This document shows, in pieces, positions 20,967 to 31,999 of a stretch of 64,000 nt of DNA. The notes under the pieces are model-generated. The model ran no database searches, was not told the DNA's origin, and saw only the letters and a list, made by a program, of their open reading frames with translations. The position numbers were made by a program, and so were the translations under genes. Origin of the DNA: Aeropyrum camini SY1 = JCM 12091 (GTDB taxonomy: Archaea; Thermoproteota; Thermoprotei_A; Sulfolobales; Acidilobaceae); the NCBI RefSeq assembly GCF_000591035.1, contig NC_022521.1, positions 1,116,001 to 1,180,000 of the forward strand. The letters run 5' to 3'. The first letter of the stretch is position 1; every line of letters begins with the position of its first letter.

Positions 20967-21884
20967 ATGAAAAGGGTTACCACATCATGGGTGGCCGCAC
21001 GCTCTTCAGCCCTAGGGAAGGTTAGGGCCTTCATATCCCTAACGAAACCGAGGCAGCTCGCCCTCCTTATGCTCACCATGTACGGCGCGTATTTCGCGGG
21101 TGGCGGCAGCCTGGATCCCCGGATGATTGGGCTCCTAACGGTTATGGGATTCTCCAGCATAGGGGGTGTTACAGCCTTCAACATGTACTTCGATAAGGAT
21201 ATTGACGCTGTTATGGGTAGGACGCGGAGGAGACCCTTGCCCTCGGGCGTGATAGGCCCTCGCGAGGCGCTGGTCGGCAGTCTAGCTTTAGTGCTGATCG
21301 GCGTTATCTCGGCCGCCGCCATAAACAAGTACGTGGCCCTAACCGTAGTTGCTGGCCTCTATTTCGACATAATAGCCTACACCCAGCTAACAAAAAGGTT
21401 CACCCCGCTAAGCATAGTGTTCGGCAGTATTGCAGGCAGCATGCCAGCTCTGGGCGGCTGGGCAGCCGCGGCCGGCTCGATAACCACGGGAGGCGTACTA
21501 ATGGCGCTCATAGTGTTCCTCTGGCAGCCTATGCACGTCTGGTTCCTCGGCTACTATTTCAGGGAGGAGTACAGTATGGCCCGCATACCTATTCTGCCTA
21601 GCGACGGCAACCCAAGGCTTATCTCCACCCTGATAGCCGTTAGCCTGGCAGGCCTCGTAGCTGTGGCGTGGGCATTCGCCCTCTATTATGGCTATGGGTT
21701 TATAACAGCCATTAGCACAACCATCCTCGCTGCCCTGGCGGTGTCGAGGATGGGAGAGTTCGCCAGGACGGGGGAGAGGCGCGACGCTTTGAAGCTCTTT
21801 AAATTTGCAAGCCCTATAATAGCGGTGGTGTTCATACTCCTCCCGCTAGAGAGAGAGCTGGTTTATGCAGTACTCCTCGGATAG
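20967..21884 (+). CDS. ctaB: Protoheme IX farnesyltransferase (heme O synthase)
   Basis: UbiA-type polytopic membrane prenyltransferase, 305 aa, that adds a farnesyl (or longer) group to heme B for terminal oxidases. Two Asp-rich signatures are visible: NMYFDKDIDAVMGRTRRRPL and YFDIIAYTQLTKR, plus SLTKPRQLALLM near the N-terminus and nine or so hydrophobic stretches. ATG 20967 follows GGGGGTTAAG. It is followed after 27 bases by another membrane-protein gene, a likely operon partner. Confidence 0.93.
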   Translation: MKRVTTSWVAARSSALGKVRAFISLTKPRQLALLMLTMYGAYFAGGGSLDPRMIGLLTVMGFSSIGGVTAFNMYFDKDIDAVMGRTRRRPLPSGVIGPREALVGSLALVLIGVISAAAINKYVALTVVAGLYFDIIAYTQLTKRFTPLSIVFGSIAGSMPALGGWAAAAGSITTGGVLMALIVFLWQPMHVWFLGYYFREEYSMARIPILPSDGNPRLISTLIAVSLAGLVAVAWAFALYYGYGFITAISTTILAALAVSRMGEFARTGERRDALKLFKFASPIIAVVFILLPLERELVYAVLLG

Positions 21885-21911
21885 CACAAGAGCCCTAAGG
21901 TGTGCCGTGGC

Positions 21912-22688
21912 ATGGCGGGAAATTGGAGGCTGGAGTGGAACGTGCTCGCCAGCCATCTATTGCTGGGCCTGGCGGGCATTCCTTTTATGGCGTTCCTCAT
22001 ACTTCCCGACAACCTAAGTTTCTCCATGCTGGCGCTAGGCATGTACATTGCGGGGGCTGCAGCCATAGTTTCCGCGGTAAAGAGCGTTAGAAGCCTTGCC
22101 ATAAGCCTGGCCCTCCTGCTGGGGGCTCTCCTCGCATTCGCCGTAAGCCCCCGTCTTTGGATTGCCTCGGTTGCACTAAACACCGTAGCATCAATACTCG
22201 CCTTCACAGGCAACAGGGCGGCGGGTGTGGCCGGGCTTGGCACTATAGTAGCGTTGGCTGTAGTGCTGAGCCCCTACAATTATAAGTGGCTCCTCCTCTC
22301 CAGCTATATAGCATTTATAGCTCTAGCATCCCTCGCCCTAACCAGGAGGCTACACTCCATATCGATAGGCGTGCTGGCCCCGGCCCCACTGTTTCTGGAC
22401 CACGAGCTTGCTATGGTCCTAGCCACAGCCACCCTATATTATTTTATATATTTTGCCGACCTCCTCAGAGCTTCGCGATGCCCCTTTAGGGTGGACGAGC
22501 CCACAATGATATCTAGCATACCTATACTCGCTGTAGGAACCATACTCTGGATAGCGGGCATGGTGGACTACGGCAAGCCAGTCCTCACCGCAGGACTAGT
22601 AGTACTATCCTCAGCGTTCCTGAGGCCTGTCTCCCAGGCCACACCAACCCACAAACCACTAGACACCGTAGAGGTCAAAAAAGGCTGA
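21912..22688 (+). CDS. Polytopic membrane protein, unknown function
   Basis: About 258 aa with around eight hydrophobic segments from residue 10 to 235, ending in a short charged tail (TVEVKKG). No conserved motif was recognised. It lies 27 bases downstream of ctaB on the same strand, which suggests a link to heme or respiratory-oxidase maturation, but nothing in the protein shows this. ATG 21912 is preferred to GTG 21900 because GGTG lies 9 bases upstream. Confidence 0.75.
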   Translation: MAGNWRLEWNVLASHLLLGLAGIPFMAFLILPDNLSFSMLALGMYIAGAAAIVSAVKSVRSLAISLALLLGALLAFAVSPRLWIASVALNTVASILAFTGNRAAGVAGLGTIVALAVVLSPYNYKWLLLSSYIAFIALASLALTRRLHSISIGVLAPAPLFLDHELAMVLATATLYYFIYFADLLRASRCPFRVDEPTMISSIPILAVGTILWIAGMVDYGKPVLTAGLVVLSSAFLRPVSQATPTHKPLDTVEVKKG

Positions 22689-22727
22689 GAGGTTAGAGCG
22701 TGTAGAAACGCGGGTCGGGGTGTCCGT

Positions 22728-25160
22728 CTAAGGCTTCCTGAAGGCGATCACAACGCTTCCGAGCCCAGCCAGCAAGGCCAGCACGCTCAGGCCCATGGCT
22801 ATGTTCCCCCTGTTCAACGCTGTCTCAGCGTTGCCCTCAACCTCAGTTACCCTCTGCTCCACAGCGTTCTTTAGACCGTCTATCGCATCCATTATGCCCG
22901 AGGTCCTATCCTCTATAAGCATCTTAATCTCGCCCAGTACCGAGTCCACGGTGCTCCTTGTCTTCTCACCCTCGCTCCGCACCTCCGTCTTCAGGTCCTC
23001 GGCGGCTGTATCTATCTTGGAGGCTATAGATGATTCGACGTCATCTAGCTTCGATGAGAGGCTGCTTACTCCGGTCGAGACGTTGACAAGCTCCCCCTTT
23101 ATCTCACTTATGTCCTGGCTGTTCTGCCTAGCTATCTCCTCCAGCGCCTCCATCCTAGCCTGGAGGGCTTCGAGGGCGGCACCCGTGTCCCCTGCTGTTT
23201 GCTGTATGCTGTTCAGTATCTCCTGCCTGCTGGTGTCTACAGCCTGAATCACCACGTCAGTATAGGTTATTTCTTTTTCGGCGTGGATGGAGGAGTCTGA
23301 GAAAGCCACTAGCTGCAGGGAGTACGATCCAGAAGCCAGTGGCGGAAGTATAGTCCTTTGAACCGCCCTACCCTGCTCGTCGACGAATATCAAGGTGTCT
23401 ATACTGGTTAGCGTTACACCCTCTATGCTCAACATGTATACCCCGTAGGAGGGGAAGTCTTCAAGCCGGAGCTCGGCTATAGCTGCTCTACCTGCCTCCA
23501 GCTCCCCCGGGGCCACCTCCAACCTGGGCTCAGGCCTTTCACCTAGCTTGGCAAGGAATATGCTTGTATCACCCCCTATGTATATGAGGGGGCCGACCTT
23601 CCTGAGGGACATCCTGGTGTCAGTCCACACCGCATACACCTGGCCCTGCGATGCCGCGACGTTGAAATAGTCTCCTATAAAGAACACTCCTAAGGCTAAA
23701 CTGGCATAGTCTGTTACCTGCCCGTACTCTATGGAGCCGCTGGCCGTGTCTACCCTGGCGTAGACCACGTGATATGTCATGTAGGAGGGGTCGCCCATCG
23801 TGTCACCCCATATCACGTGCACTCTACCGTCCTCGCCGACGTCTAGCCATGGGAAGAACTGCAGGCTCCCATCGCCTGCGCTGAGCCTCATAGGCTCCTC
23901 CCACAGCTGGCTATCGGGCGTCCGGTACACTAGGAAAACGTCGCCAGGATCACCGCTGGTTGCGGATGCATATGCTATGTATATGGTGCCGTCGGGGGAG
24001 ACGTCCATTGATGGGAACATAGACGCCGCCATCCTGAAGCCAGCGGGGGAGTAGTACTCCATCTCCCTGTCTATAACGGCAGCCTGCTCAGGCTCGCTCC
24101 AGGTCTGGCCGAGGTCCTGGGAGCTGGATACCATTATAGCCGCCCTGCCCTCGAGATAGCCGTCGCTTAGGGAGTCGTAGTAAGCAACATACACCTCGCC
24201 AGTAGGGGCTACGGCCGGGTTTGAGCCCTGGAGGACCTCAAACTGCCCCCCAGGTCCAAAGCCTTGAGACGTGTTAACCTTCTCGGCAACGGTCGAAGGG
24301 CCTATCCACGTCGAGCCTCCGTCGGGCGAGATCACGGCTGTTATCCGGAATATTGTCACACTTACACCCTTAGCCGGGTCGTAGCCGTCGGCTATCGCCG
24401 TATATGTAACCGCGACTATATCACTACCCCCCACCCTCGCCGCCGCTATGTAAGGCTTGTCGAGCATGACGTCAAAGACTATAATGCCGTTCTGGCTCAT
24501 CTCGTCGATAATATAGCCTGGGTCTATAACATTGATGACACTCCACGTAGCCCCGCCGTCAACACTCTTGGCTACAACTATGGACGCGGAGAAGAAGTAG
24601 CCCCCAGGCATCTCCCTAGGCCCTATGGACATGTAGGCTATGTAGAAGACACCGTCACCGGTAGCGGCTAGAGCCGGGTCCGAGTGGTATATATCGCTCT
24701 CGTTTGCCAAAGGCATTACAATCGGCCCGGTCCAGGTGGATCCGCCGTCAAGGCTGTAGTATACTCCTATGGCGTTCGGGAGACCGGCCAGACCCTCATG
24801 ATGGGCCGCAACCACAATATTGTCAGGATTACCTGGATCCACAGCCACTGAAGGCTCGTGCTCGAATCCGAACCGCCCGGCTTCGACGCTTACCTTGGAG
24901 TTCCTCGTGAAAGACACGGTAAAACTGGAATAGGGATTCTCGGCGCTTATGCCACTGGTGGCTAGCAGGAGTTTATCCTCCAGAACTGGAGAAGGCGCGG
25001 CGGCAGTCATCCCAGCCGCCATACTATAGTAGAACATATCGCCCGACACACTAGGCTGGCTAGCATGCTCTCCGCCGCCTGGATAGCCTGCCAGGGCTGG
25101 CGAGGCCGTTATAATCGAGAGGAGAATTAGAAAAGCCACAGCCCGGACCGTTACTTTCAA
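22728..25160 (-). CDS. Membrane-anchored surface protein with BNR/sialidase-like propeller and coiled coil
   Basis: 810 aa. Residues 1-24 are a Sec signal peptide (AFLILLSIITASPALAG). From about 60 to 530 come repeated Asp-box-like motifs (YYSLDGGSTWTGP, SVDGGATWS, SPDGGSTWIG, SQDLGQTWSEP), the signature of sialidase-type beta propellers. A beta-rich linker is followed at about 660-770 by a long heptad-like coiled coil (ALEALQARMEALEEIARQ onward) and by one C-terminal TM helix (MGLSVLALLAGLGSVVIAF) with RKP at the end. So the propeller is outside and is held off the membrane by a stalk. No catalytic Arg triad was confirmed, so hydrolase activity is unproven. Confidence 0.85.
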   Translation of the reverse strand: MKVTVRAVAFLILLSIITASPALAGYPGGGEHASQPSVSGDMFYYSMAAGMTAAAPSPVLEDKLLLATSGISAENPYSSFTVSFTRNSKVSVEAGRFGFEHEPSVAVDPGNPDNIVVAAHHEGLAGLPNAIGVYYSLDGGSTWTGPIVMPLANESDIYHSDPALAATGDGVFYIAYMSIGPREMPGGYFFSASIVVAKSVDGGATWSVINVIDPGYIIDEMSQNGIIVFDVMLDKPYIAAARVGGSDIVAVTYTAIADGYDPAKGVSVTIFRITAVISPDGGSTWIGPSTVAEKVNTSQGFGPGGQFEVLQGSNPAVAPTGEVYVAYYDSLSDGYLEGRAAIMVSSSQDLGQTWSEPEQAAVIDREMEYYSPAGFRMAASMFPSMDVSPDGTIYIAYASATSGDPGDVFLVYRTPDSQLWEEPMRLSAGDGSLQFFPWLDVGEDGRVHVIWGDTMGDPSYMTYHVVYARVDTASGSIEYGQVTDYASLALGVFFIGDYFNVAASQGQVYAVWTDTRMSLRKVGPLIYIGGDTSIFLAKLGERPEPRLEVAPGELEAGRAAIAELRLEDFPSYGVYMLSIEGVTLTSIDTLIFVDEQGRAVQRTILPPLASGSYSLQLVAFSDSSIHAEKEITYTDVVIQAVDTSRQEILNSIQQTAGDTGAALEALQARMEALEEIARQNSQDISEIKGELVNVSTGVSSLSSKLDDVESSIASKIDTAAEDLKTEVRSEGEKTRSTVDSVLGEIKMLIEDRTSGIMDAIDGLKNAVEQRVTEVEGNAETALNRGNIAMGLSVLALLAGLGSVVIAFRKP

Positions 25161-25297
25161 TGTACATCTCCCCGTAGAACCTCTACGGCATTGTCTATAC
25201 TTGTAAATACAAATTTAATAAATTGATTGGCCTATAATCGCGGGATAACTAATATATCCTGGGGTTGATGATGCAGCTCGCCTGCAGGATGTGTGGA

Positions 25298-25374
25298 TGG
25301 TGGACCGGCCGGGATTTGAACCCGGGGCCTCCCGGGTGCAAGCCGGGCGCTCTTCCAGGCTGAGCTACCGGCCC
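25298..25374 (-). tRNA. tRNA-Ala (UGC)
   Basis: On the minus strand the acceptor GGGCCGG pairs with CCGGTCC, including the G3-U70 wobble that identifies alanine tRNAs. Discriminator A and an encoded CCA (25298-25300) follow. The anticodon loop CTTGCAC gives TGC, and the T arm contains GGGTTCAAATCCC. No intron. Confidence 0.96.
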
Positions 25375-25411
25375 ACCCAGGCTTAACTATGATATGTGTA
25401 CAGGAGTTTAA

Positions 25412-27134
<1,723 letters not shown>

Positions 27135-27189
27135 CGCCGCCTAAATCCTCGAACCCCCCACTTATAGTTAGTGGAGGGTGTGGAACGCC

Positions 27190-28482
27190 TTGCAGTCTCC
27201 CTACGACCCCCGGCTCGACAGTATATGCGTCAGGATAGCGGCTTCCCCCCTTCACAGCCCCATTCTTATAGCGAGGATCTCTAGGCTGCTTGAGGAGGGT
27301 TTCAAGTCCCTCTGGGGCTCGTCGCCCGGTGTGGAGCCATACGCAGTGACTAGCGGTGAAGAGATCGAGCCGAGCGGGTGTAGAAGCCTCCTCCTAGTGC
27401 TCGCCACGGGGGGGACCGAGGCTATAGCGTTGGAGGCGGTCGAGGAGGCTAGGGGGAAGGGTGTTCCCGTGCTAATTGCCGCACAGCCATATGCAAACAG
27501 TCTCCCCAGCTTGCTTGAGGTTAAACCCATGCTAGAGGGCCCCGGGGCTTCCTGGATCTATCTCAGCAGCCTCGACCCCCGCAACAGCGAGACGTTATGG
27601 GTGCTGGAGCAGGGTGTAAGGGGCCTCTGGGCTGCCTCCAGGTTGAGGGGGTCGAGGATAGCTGCAATAGGTCCTCCAAGCCCCTGGCTAGTGTACAGCA
27701 GGGCCAGGCCCGAGGACCTTGCAAGACTTGGAGTGGAGCTCGTGCAGATCGACCCTCTCGAATTTGCAGGTTACGTAGCCAAGGAGGACGTTCCGGAGGA
27801 CCTCGGCAAGCAGTTGCTCGAGAAGGGTGAGGTGGTTGAACTTGCCGACGGCGAGCCTGCTAGAAGCCTCAAGGTCTACCGTGCTCTGAAGAGGCTATGG
27901 CGGGATAGAGGGTTAGACGCTGTGTCGCCGGCTTGCTGGTGGTTCTATAAGGAGGCGGGGGCAAACGCCTGCTTGGCCCACTCCCTCCTCAACGACGAGG
28001 GCTTGGTTGTAGGCTGCGAGGGCGACATCCCTGCAACGCTATCCATGATGCTAGCCACCTACGCCTCGGGTAAGCCAGCGTTCTTCGCAAACCCAGCTCA
28101 CATAAGGAGCGACAGCCTGCTCCTAGCCCACTGCACAGCCCCCCTCAGCATGGGCCTGAGGATACAGTTCAGGAGGCACTTCATAACCGGGGGTAGCGTC
28201 ACATCGTCAGTGTGGTTCCCCGAAGGCTCTAAGGTAACGGTATCTAGGCTGGATCCAGGGCTCCAGCTTCTCAGGGTGGGTGTAGGCGTTATAGAGAGGG
28301 GGCGTCCAGAACGGGAGATGCAGTGTGAGAGCCAGATGATAGTGCGCATGCCGGGCGCCTCAAAGATCCTGGAGGAGAGCATAGGCAACCACTACGTTGC
28401 AACCCTTGGCGACAGCTCGGAGGCTCTCAGAGTGGCGGCAGACCTTCTGGGTCTACGGCTCGAGAGGCTAGGCTCCAAGTGA
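27190..28482 (+). CDS. L-fucose/L-arabinose isomerase-like sugar isomerase
   Basis: About 430 aa. The C-terminal half matches the FucI/AraA fold: ACLAHSLLNDEG, CEGDIPATLSMML, SGKPAFFANPAHI and LLLAHCTAPLSMG, which include the Glu, Asp and His positions that bind the catalytic Mn in relatives. The N-terminal part has LVLATGGTEAIALEA, the sugar-binding Rossmann-like domain. Predicted to interconvert an aldose and a ketose, substrate unknown. The start is uncertain: GTG 27178, or TTG 27190 which has GGAGGGTG 9 bases before it. A TATA-like CTTATAGT at 27160 could give this gene its own transcript. Confidence 0.78.
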   Translation: MQSPYDPRLDSICVRIAASPLHSPILIARISRLLEEGFKSLWGSSPGVEPYAVTSGEEIEPSGCRSLLLVLATGGTEAIALEAVEEARGKGVPVLIAAQPYANSLPSLLEVKPMLEGPGASWIYLSSLDPRNSETLWVLEQGVRGLWAASRLRGSRIAAIGPPSPWLVYSRARPEDLARLGVELVQIDPLEFAGYVAKEDVPEDLGKQLLEKGEVVELADGEPARSLKVYRALKRLWRDRGLDAVSPACWWFYKEAGANACLAHSLLNDEGLVVGCEGDIPATLSMMLATYASGKPAFFANPAHIRSDSLLLAHCTAPLSMGLRIQFRRHFITGGSVTSSVWFPEGSKVTVSRLDPGLQLLRVGVGVIERGRPEREMQCESQMIVRMPGASKILEESIGNHYVATLGDSSEALRVAADLLGLRLERLGSK

Positions 28483-28527
28483 TTGTACGGGGGGTGTTGA
28501 GAGACGTCCACAGCCCGCCTGTTCGAT

Positions 28528-29157
28528 ATGCTCCACGAGAGGTACGATAGGTGGTATGAGGAGAACCGTATTCTAGCGGCTAATGAGGCCAAGGCTGTGT
28601 CTAGAGCCCTAGAAGGCGCGCCTAGACCTATTCTAGAGGTTGGGGTTGGCACCGGGTTCTTCGCCAGCCTAGTAGGTGCTGAGGCCGGGCTAGACCCTAG
28701 CCTTGGCATGCTGCGGAAAGCCAGGGAGAGGGGTGTGCCCCTGCTGGTAGCTGGGGTTGGAGAGAGGATGCCCTTCAGAAGCCGCGTCTTCGGCTCGGCA
28801 CTCATAGTGGTAACGCTGTGCTTCGCAGACGACCCCCAGGAGCTGCTTAGGGAGACGTGGAGGATTCTAGCCTGGGGTGGCGTTCTCGTCTCATGCATAG
28901 TGCCCAGGGATAGCAGCTGGGGGGAGTATTATGAGGCCAGGGGGAGAGCCGGCCACCCCTTCTACAGTAAGGCTCGTTTCATAACTAACTCCATGCACCA
29001 CTACATGCTCCGTAGTGTAGGCTTCAGCCTGGAGAGGCAGCTTGCAACACTCAGCTTCAAACCCTGGGAAAGGCCTAGGGAGGAGGAGCCCGTCGAGGCG
29101 TGGAGCGGGGACTACGGCTTCGTTTGCACCCGCGCCAGGAAACACCACGCCATATAA
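28528..29157 (+). CDS. Class I SAM-dependent methyltransferase
   Basis: 209 aa, Rossmann-type methyltransferase. Motif I is ILEVGVGTGFFASLVG, the motif II acidic residue lies in GLDPSLGMLRKA, and motif IV follows as ALIVVTLCFADDPQELL with an ILAWGGVLV strand. It resembles UbiE/type-11 enzymes acting on small molecules; the substrate is unknown. It lies 45 bases after the sugar isomerase on the same strand. The start is not supported by an obvious RBS. Confidence 0.82.
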   Translation: MLHERYDRWYEENRILAANEAKAVSRALEGAPRPILEVGVGTGFFASLVGAEAGLDPSLGMLRKARERGVPLLVAGVGERMPFRSRVFGSALIVVTLCFADDPQELLRETWRILAWGGVLVSCIVPRDSSWGEYYEARGRAGHPFYSKARFITNSMHHYMLRSVGFSLERQLATLSFKPWERPREEEPVEAWSGDYGFVCTRARKHHAI

Positions 29158-29234
29158 CCGCGCAGGATACCATACAATACAATGGGGATTCCCGGGGCCC
29201 CGGAAGAGAGATGACAGGCTGGGGGGTGGTGAGT

Positions 29235-29489
29235 GTGGGACAGACTCTGAGGAAGATAGAGCTCACGGAGGAGGCGTTCAGGAGCTGCAGGGACAAGCCT
29301 CAGTACAGGTTTCTGGTTACTATAAGCGAGGCAAAGCCGGGTGAGGAGTTTGAGATCGTGGGTGAAGACGCTATACTAAGCTTCGACACCGTGCTCTCGA
29401 TACTCGAGGACGAGGGTTTCGAGTACGATATCGTTGAGAGGGACGACCTGCTAGGCACCTACACTGTGATAGCGAGGAAGAGAGGCTAG
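29235..29489 (+). CDS. Small TusA/SirA-like protein without the catalytic Cys motif
   Basis: 84 aa. The pattern PGEEFEIVGEDA - FDTVLSILEDEGFEYDIVERDD - GTYTVIARK follows the beta-alpha-beta order of the TusA (SirA) fold and its C-terminal R-K end. The N-terminal CPxP motif that carries sulfur in TusA is missing; the only Cys lies in FRSCRDKP. Family membership is therefore tentative and a sulfur-transfer role is not supported. GTG 29235 is used since GGGGTG lies 6 bases before it; the frame is open further upstream. Confidence 0.6.
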   Translation: MGQTLRKIELTEEAFRSCRDKPQYRFLVTISEAKPGEEFEIVGEDAILSFDTVLSILEDEGFEYDIVERDDLLGTYTVIARKRG

Positions 29490-29491
29490 GG

Positions 29492-30250
29492 CTAGGGAGC
29501 GCAGCTCTCCAGAAGCGACTCCAGGAACCTCCTCACCCTCTCGCTACCCTCAACAAGCTCCGACGGCCTGCCCTCCTCCCTTATAACACCTTCCTCCATG
29601 AACGCCATTCTGTCCGCCACCTTGACGGCGAAGTCAGCCTCGTGCGTCACGACAATCATGGCCTTGCCCAGCGTTGCAACCCTAAAGAGAGCCTCCAGCA
29701 CGTCTGCCCTGGACTCCGGGTCCAGAGCGCTGGTAGGCTCGTCGAGGAGGAGAATGTCGGGCTCCATGGCGAGGGCTCGCGCCAGGGCGGCTCTCTGCTG
29801 CTGGCCTCCGCTCAGTCTTGCCGGGTGCCTGTGGGCGAGGTCCTCGATCCCAAGCATAGAGAGGTATTTAAACGCCCGCTCCTCCGCCTCCCTTCTGCTC
29901 AGTCCTAGAGCCTTCTCTAGAGGGTATGTTATGTTCCTGAGTACTGTCATGTGGGGGAAGAGGCTGTAGCTTTGCGGTAGATATCCTATTCTCCTCCTCG
30001 CCATCCTAAGCTTTGCTCCCGAAAGCCTGGTTATATCGACTCCTCTGAACAGTATTGACCCGGAGTCGGGCTCCACGAGCCTCGGTATAGCTTTTAGAAG
30101 AGTGCTCTTGCCCGAGCCCGAGGGGCCCATTATAACAAGCTTCTCACCGTGGCTTAGGCTAACGTTGACGCCTTTCAATACCTTTTCTCCAGAATAGGAG
30201 ACCACAAGACCCCTTACTTCTAGAAGCCCTGCCACCCTCTCTACACCCAC
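29492..30250 (-). CDS. Polar amino-acid ABC transporter ATP-binding protein
   Basis: 252 aa ATPase of the GlnQ/HisP class. Walker A GPSGSGKSTL, Q-loop region GYLPQSYSLFPHMTV, signature LSGGQQQR, Walker B ILLLDEPTSALDPE and the switch VTHE are all present. The C-terminal length lacks a methionine-type NIL domain. It overlaps the permease gene by 10 bases. The ligand is probably a polar amino acid, judged from the associated permease and binding protein. Confidence 0.92.
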   Translation of the reverse strand: MGVERVAGLLEVRGLVVSYSGEKVLKGVNVSLSHGEKLVIMGPSGSGKSTLLKAIPRLVEPDSGSILFRGVDITRLSGAKLRMARRRIGYLPQSYSLFPHMTVLRNITYPLEKALGLSRREAEERAFKYLSMLGIEDLAHRHPARLSGGQQQRAALARALAMEPDILLLDEPTSALDPESRADVLEALFRVATLGKAMIVVTHEADFAVKVADRMAFMEEGVIREEGRPSELVEGSERVRRFLESLLESCAP

Positions 30251-30903
30251 CTCTCGAAGCCTGGTATAGCCAGGCTCTTCTCGGCTCTCTTCAGCAGCCT
30301 AAATGCGATCATTGAGAGCGAGAGGTATATAAGCGCTATTAGAAGGTAGGCCTCTAACGCCCTGAACGTAGCGCTCACCATATACTCTCCCACCCTAGTA
30401 AGCTCCATTACGCCTATAACGCTCGCTAGGCTGCTCTCCTTCAAGAGTATAACGGCCTCGTTAGTCAACCCTGGTATAGCGTTTCTCACAGCCTGAGGTA
30501 TGACGACACCCTTCATAATCTCTATCTCAGAGAGGCCTAGGCTCCTCGCAACCAGCATCTGCTCCTCAGGTATACCCTTGATCGCCACCCTAAGAATCTC
30601 CGCCTGGTAGGCCCCGCTGTTTAAGCCTATAGCTATGACCGCGGAGTGGAAAGCCGAGAGGTTAATACCTATGCTGGGTAGACCGAAGAAAACCATCAAT
30701 ATCTGGACCAGCAGGGGGGTGCCTCTGAAGAAGTTTATATAAGCCTCCGCCGCGAGCCTAAGGGGTTTAAAGCCTAGGAATCTGGCTGCTGTGAGAACTA
30801 GTGATATCGTGAAGCCCATAGACAGGGATATGAGCGTTATGGCTATAGTGTATACCACCCCCCTCAGTATGTAGTCCTGATACTCTACAGCTAGGTCCAG
30901 CAA
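30241..30903 (-). CDS. Polar amino-acid ABC transporter permease
   Basis: 220 aa, HisM/GlnP-type permease. It has the YINFFRGTPLLVQIL motif after TM2, the EAA coupling loop (EQMLVARSLGLSEIEIMKGVVIPQAVRNAIPG) and TNEAVILLKESSL, all typical of the family. About five TM helices. It functions in the cytoplasmic membrane, probably as a homodimer because only one permease gene is present. Confidence 0.92.
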   Translation of the reverse strand: MLDLAVEYQDYILRGVVYTIAITLISLSMGFTISLVLTAARFLGFKPLRLAAEAYINFFRGTPLLVQILMVFFGLPSIGINLSAFHSAVIAIGLNSGAYQAEILRVAIKGIPEEQMLVARSLGLSEIEIMKGVVIPQAVRNAIPGLTNEAVILLKESSLASVIGVMELTRVGEYMVSATFRALEAYLLIALIYLSLSMIAFRLLKRAEKSLAIPGFERWV

Positions 30904-31016
30904 CGCATCTACACCCCGAAACAGCTATCACTAGCCTCCGAGACGCCGGGTCCTCGAGCGCAGCTTTCGGGGCCTATGCTGGAAGGCCAGTGGTTGAAGG
31001 CTGGGTTGAATGCCGC

Positions 31017-31889
31017 CTAGCTCTGCTGCAGCCACTTCTCCATCTCCTGGTCTATTATCTTCTGGAGCTCTCCGCTTTGTATGAGATCCCATATTATCGA
31101 TGAAACCTCCTTCTTTAGCTCGAAGGCACAGTGGGGGACTACTACAGTGCTGCAGCCAAAGTAGGGTATCTGGTCTATTATCACTAGACCTTCCTCAGCA
31201 GCGATTATCAGCTTGGCAACATCTGGGGCAGCCACCATAGCGTCTATCTTGCCAGTTTTAAGAGCTATTGTCATCTCGGGGTAAACTCTATCATAGGTTA
31301 CTATCTCCGCCTTGCCGCCGAAGTACTTGTTGGCGAGCTCCTCCTCGACGGTTGCCGACTGTACACCTATTTTCTTGCCGGAGAGCCAGTCGAAGCCTGT
31401 GTAGCTTGAAGCGTCCTCCGCTTTGATTATTATAGCCTTACCCGTCTCACACCTGTAGGGTATGGTGAAGTCAACGGCCTCAAGCCTCTCAGGCTTCATG
31501 GCCACATCCGCTATTACAATATCCACCTTACCGCTCTGAACGGCCTGGAAGAGCGCAGCAAACTTCATGTCAACAATCTCGAGCTGGACACCCAGTCCAT
31601 CGGCTATCTTCTTCGCAAGCTCAATATCGATACCCGCGTAGCCACCTTGGGGATCTATATACTCGTATGGAGGCCAGTCAGCGCTCGTTCCAACCTTAAG
31701 CACACCCCTCTCCTTAATCTCGCCCAGGAGACCGTAGCCGACGGAACACTTCTCCTGGAGAGCCTGCATCTCGGGCTGGCTAGCTTGGCCTCCGGAGAAT
31801 ACAGCCTGATAGGCGGCTGCCCCTAGAGCCAAGCCCACAACTAGAGCTACCAAGACGGCGATTAGTGTTTTGGGTTCCAGAACCGCCAT
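31017..31889 (-). CDS. Amino-acid ABC transporter substrate-binding protein (membrane-anchored)
   Basis: 290 aa. An N-terminal hydrophobic helix (TLIAVLVALVVGLALGAAAYQ) serves as signal anchor; no lipobox Cys follows directly. The family-3 solute-binding domain follows: VLKVGTSADWPPYEY, GYAGIDIELAKKIADGLG and DIVIADVAMKPER. Two Cys residues at YRCETGK and YFGCSTVV plus CAFELK may form disulfides. First gene of the transporter operon; the promoter lies in 31890-31950 (ATTTTAAA). Confidence 0.9.
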   Translation of the reverse strand: MAVLEPKTLIAVLVALVVGLALGAAAYQAVFSGGQASQPEMQALQEKCSVGYGLLGEIKERGVLKVGTSADWPPYEYIDPQGGYAGIDIELAKKIADGLGVQLEIVDMKFAALFQAVQSGKVDIVIADVAMKPERLEAVDFTIPYRCETGKAIIIKAEDASSYTGFDWLSGKKIGVQSATVEEELANKYFGGKAEIVTYDRVYPEMTIALKTGKIDAMVAAPDVAKLIIAAEEGLVIIDQIPYFGCSTVVVPHCAFELKKEVSSIIWDLIQSGELQKIIDQEMEKWLQQS

Positions 31890-31967
31890 TGCCTATCGCC
31901 TTCTCCAACCTTTCATAACAGGTCCTTTTTAAAATATCGCTACAGTTGAATTCTTTTAAGGTAGTAT

Positions 31968-31983
31968 AGTTACAAATGTAACT
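31968..31983. promoter_or_regulatory. 16-bp palindrome between the ABC transporter and ACT-protein genes
   Basis: AGTTACAAATGTAACT is a perfect 7-2-7 inverted repeat. It lies just downstream of a TATA-like CTTTTAAGG (31953-31961) and 17 bases before the plus-strand GTG start at 32000, where a bound protein would block transcription. It may be the operator for the ACT-domain protein encoded next to it, or shared with the divergent transporter. Function inferred from position only. Confidence 0.5.
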
Positions 31984-31999
31984 GCAGGGGTGCTTGGTG

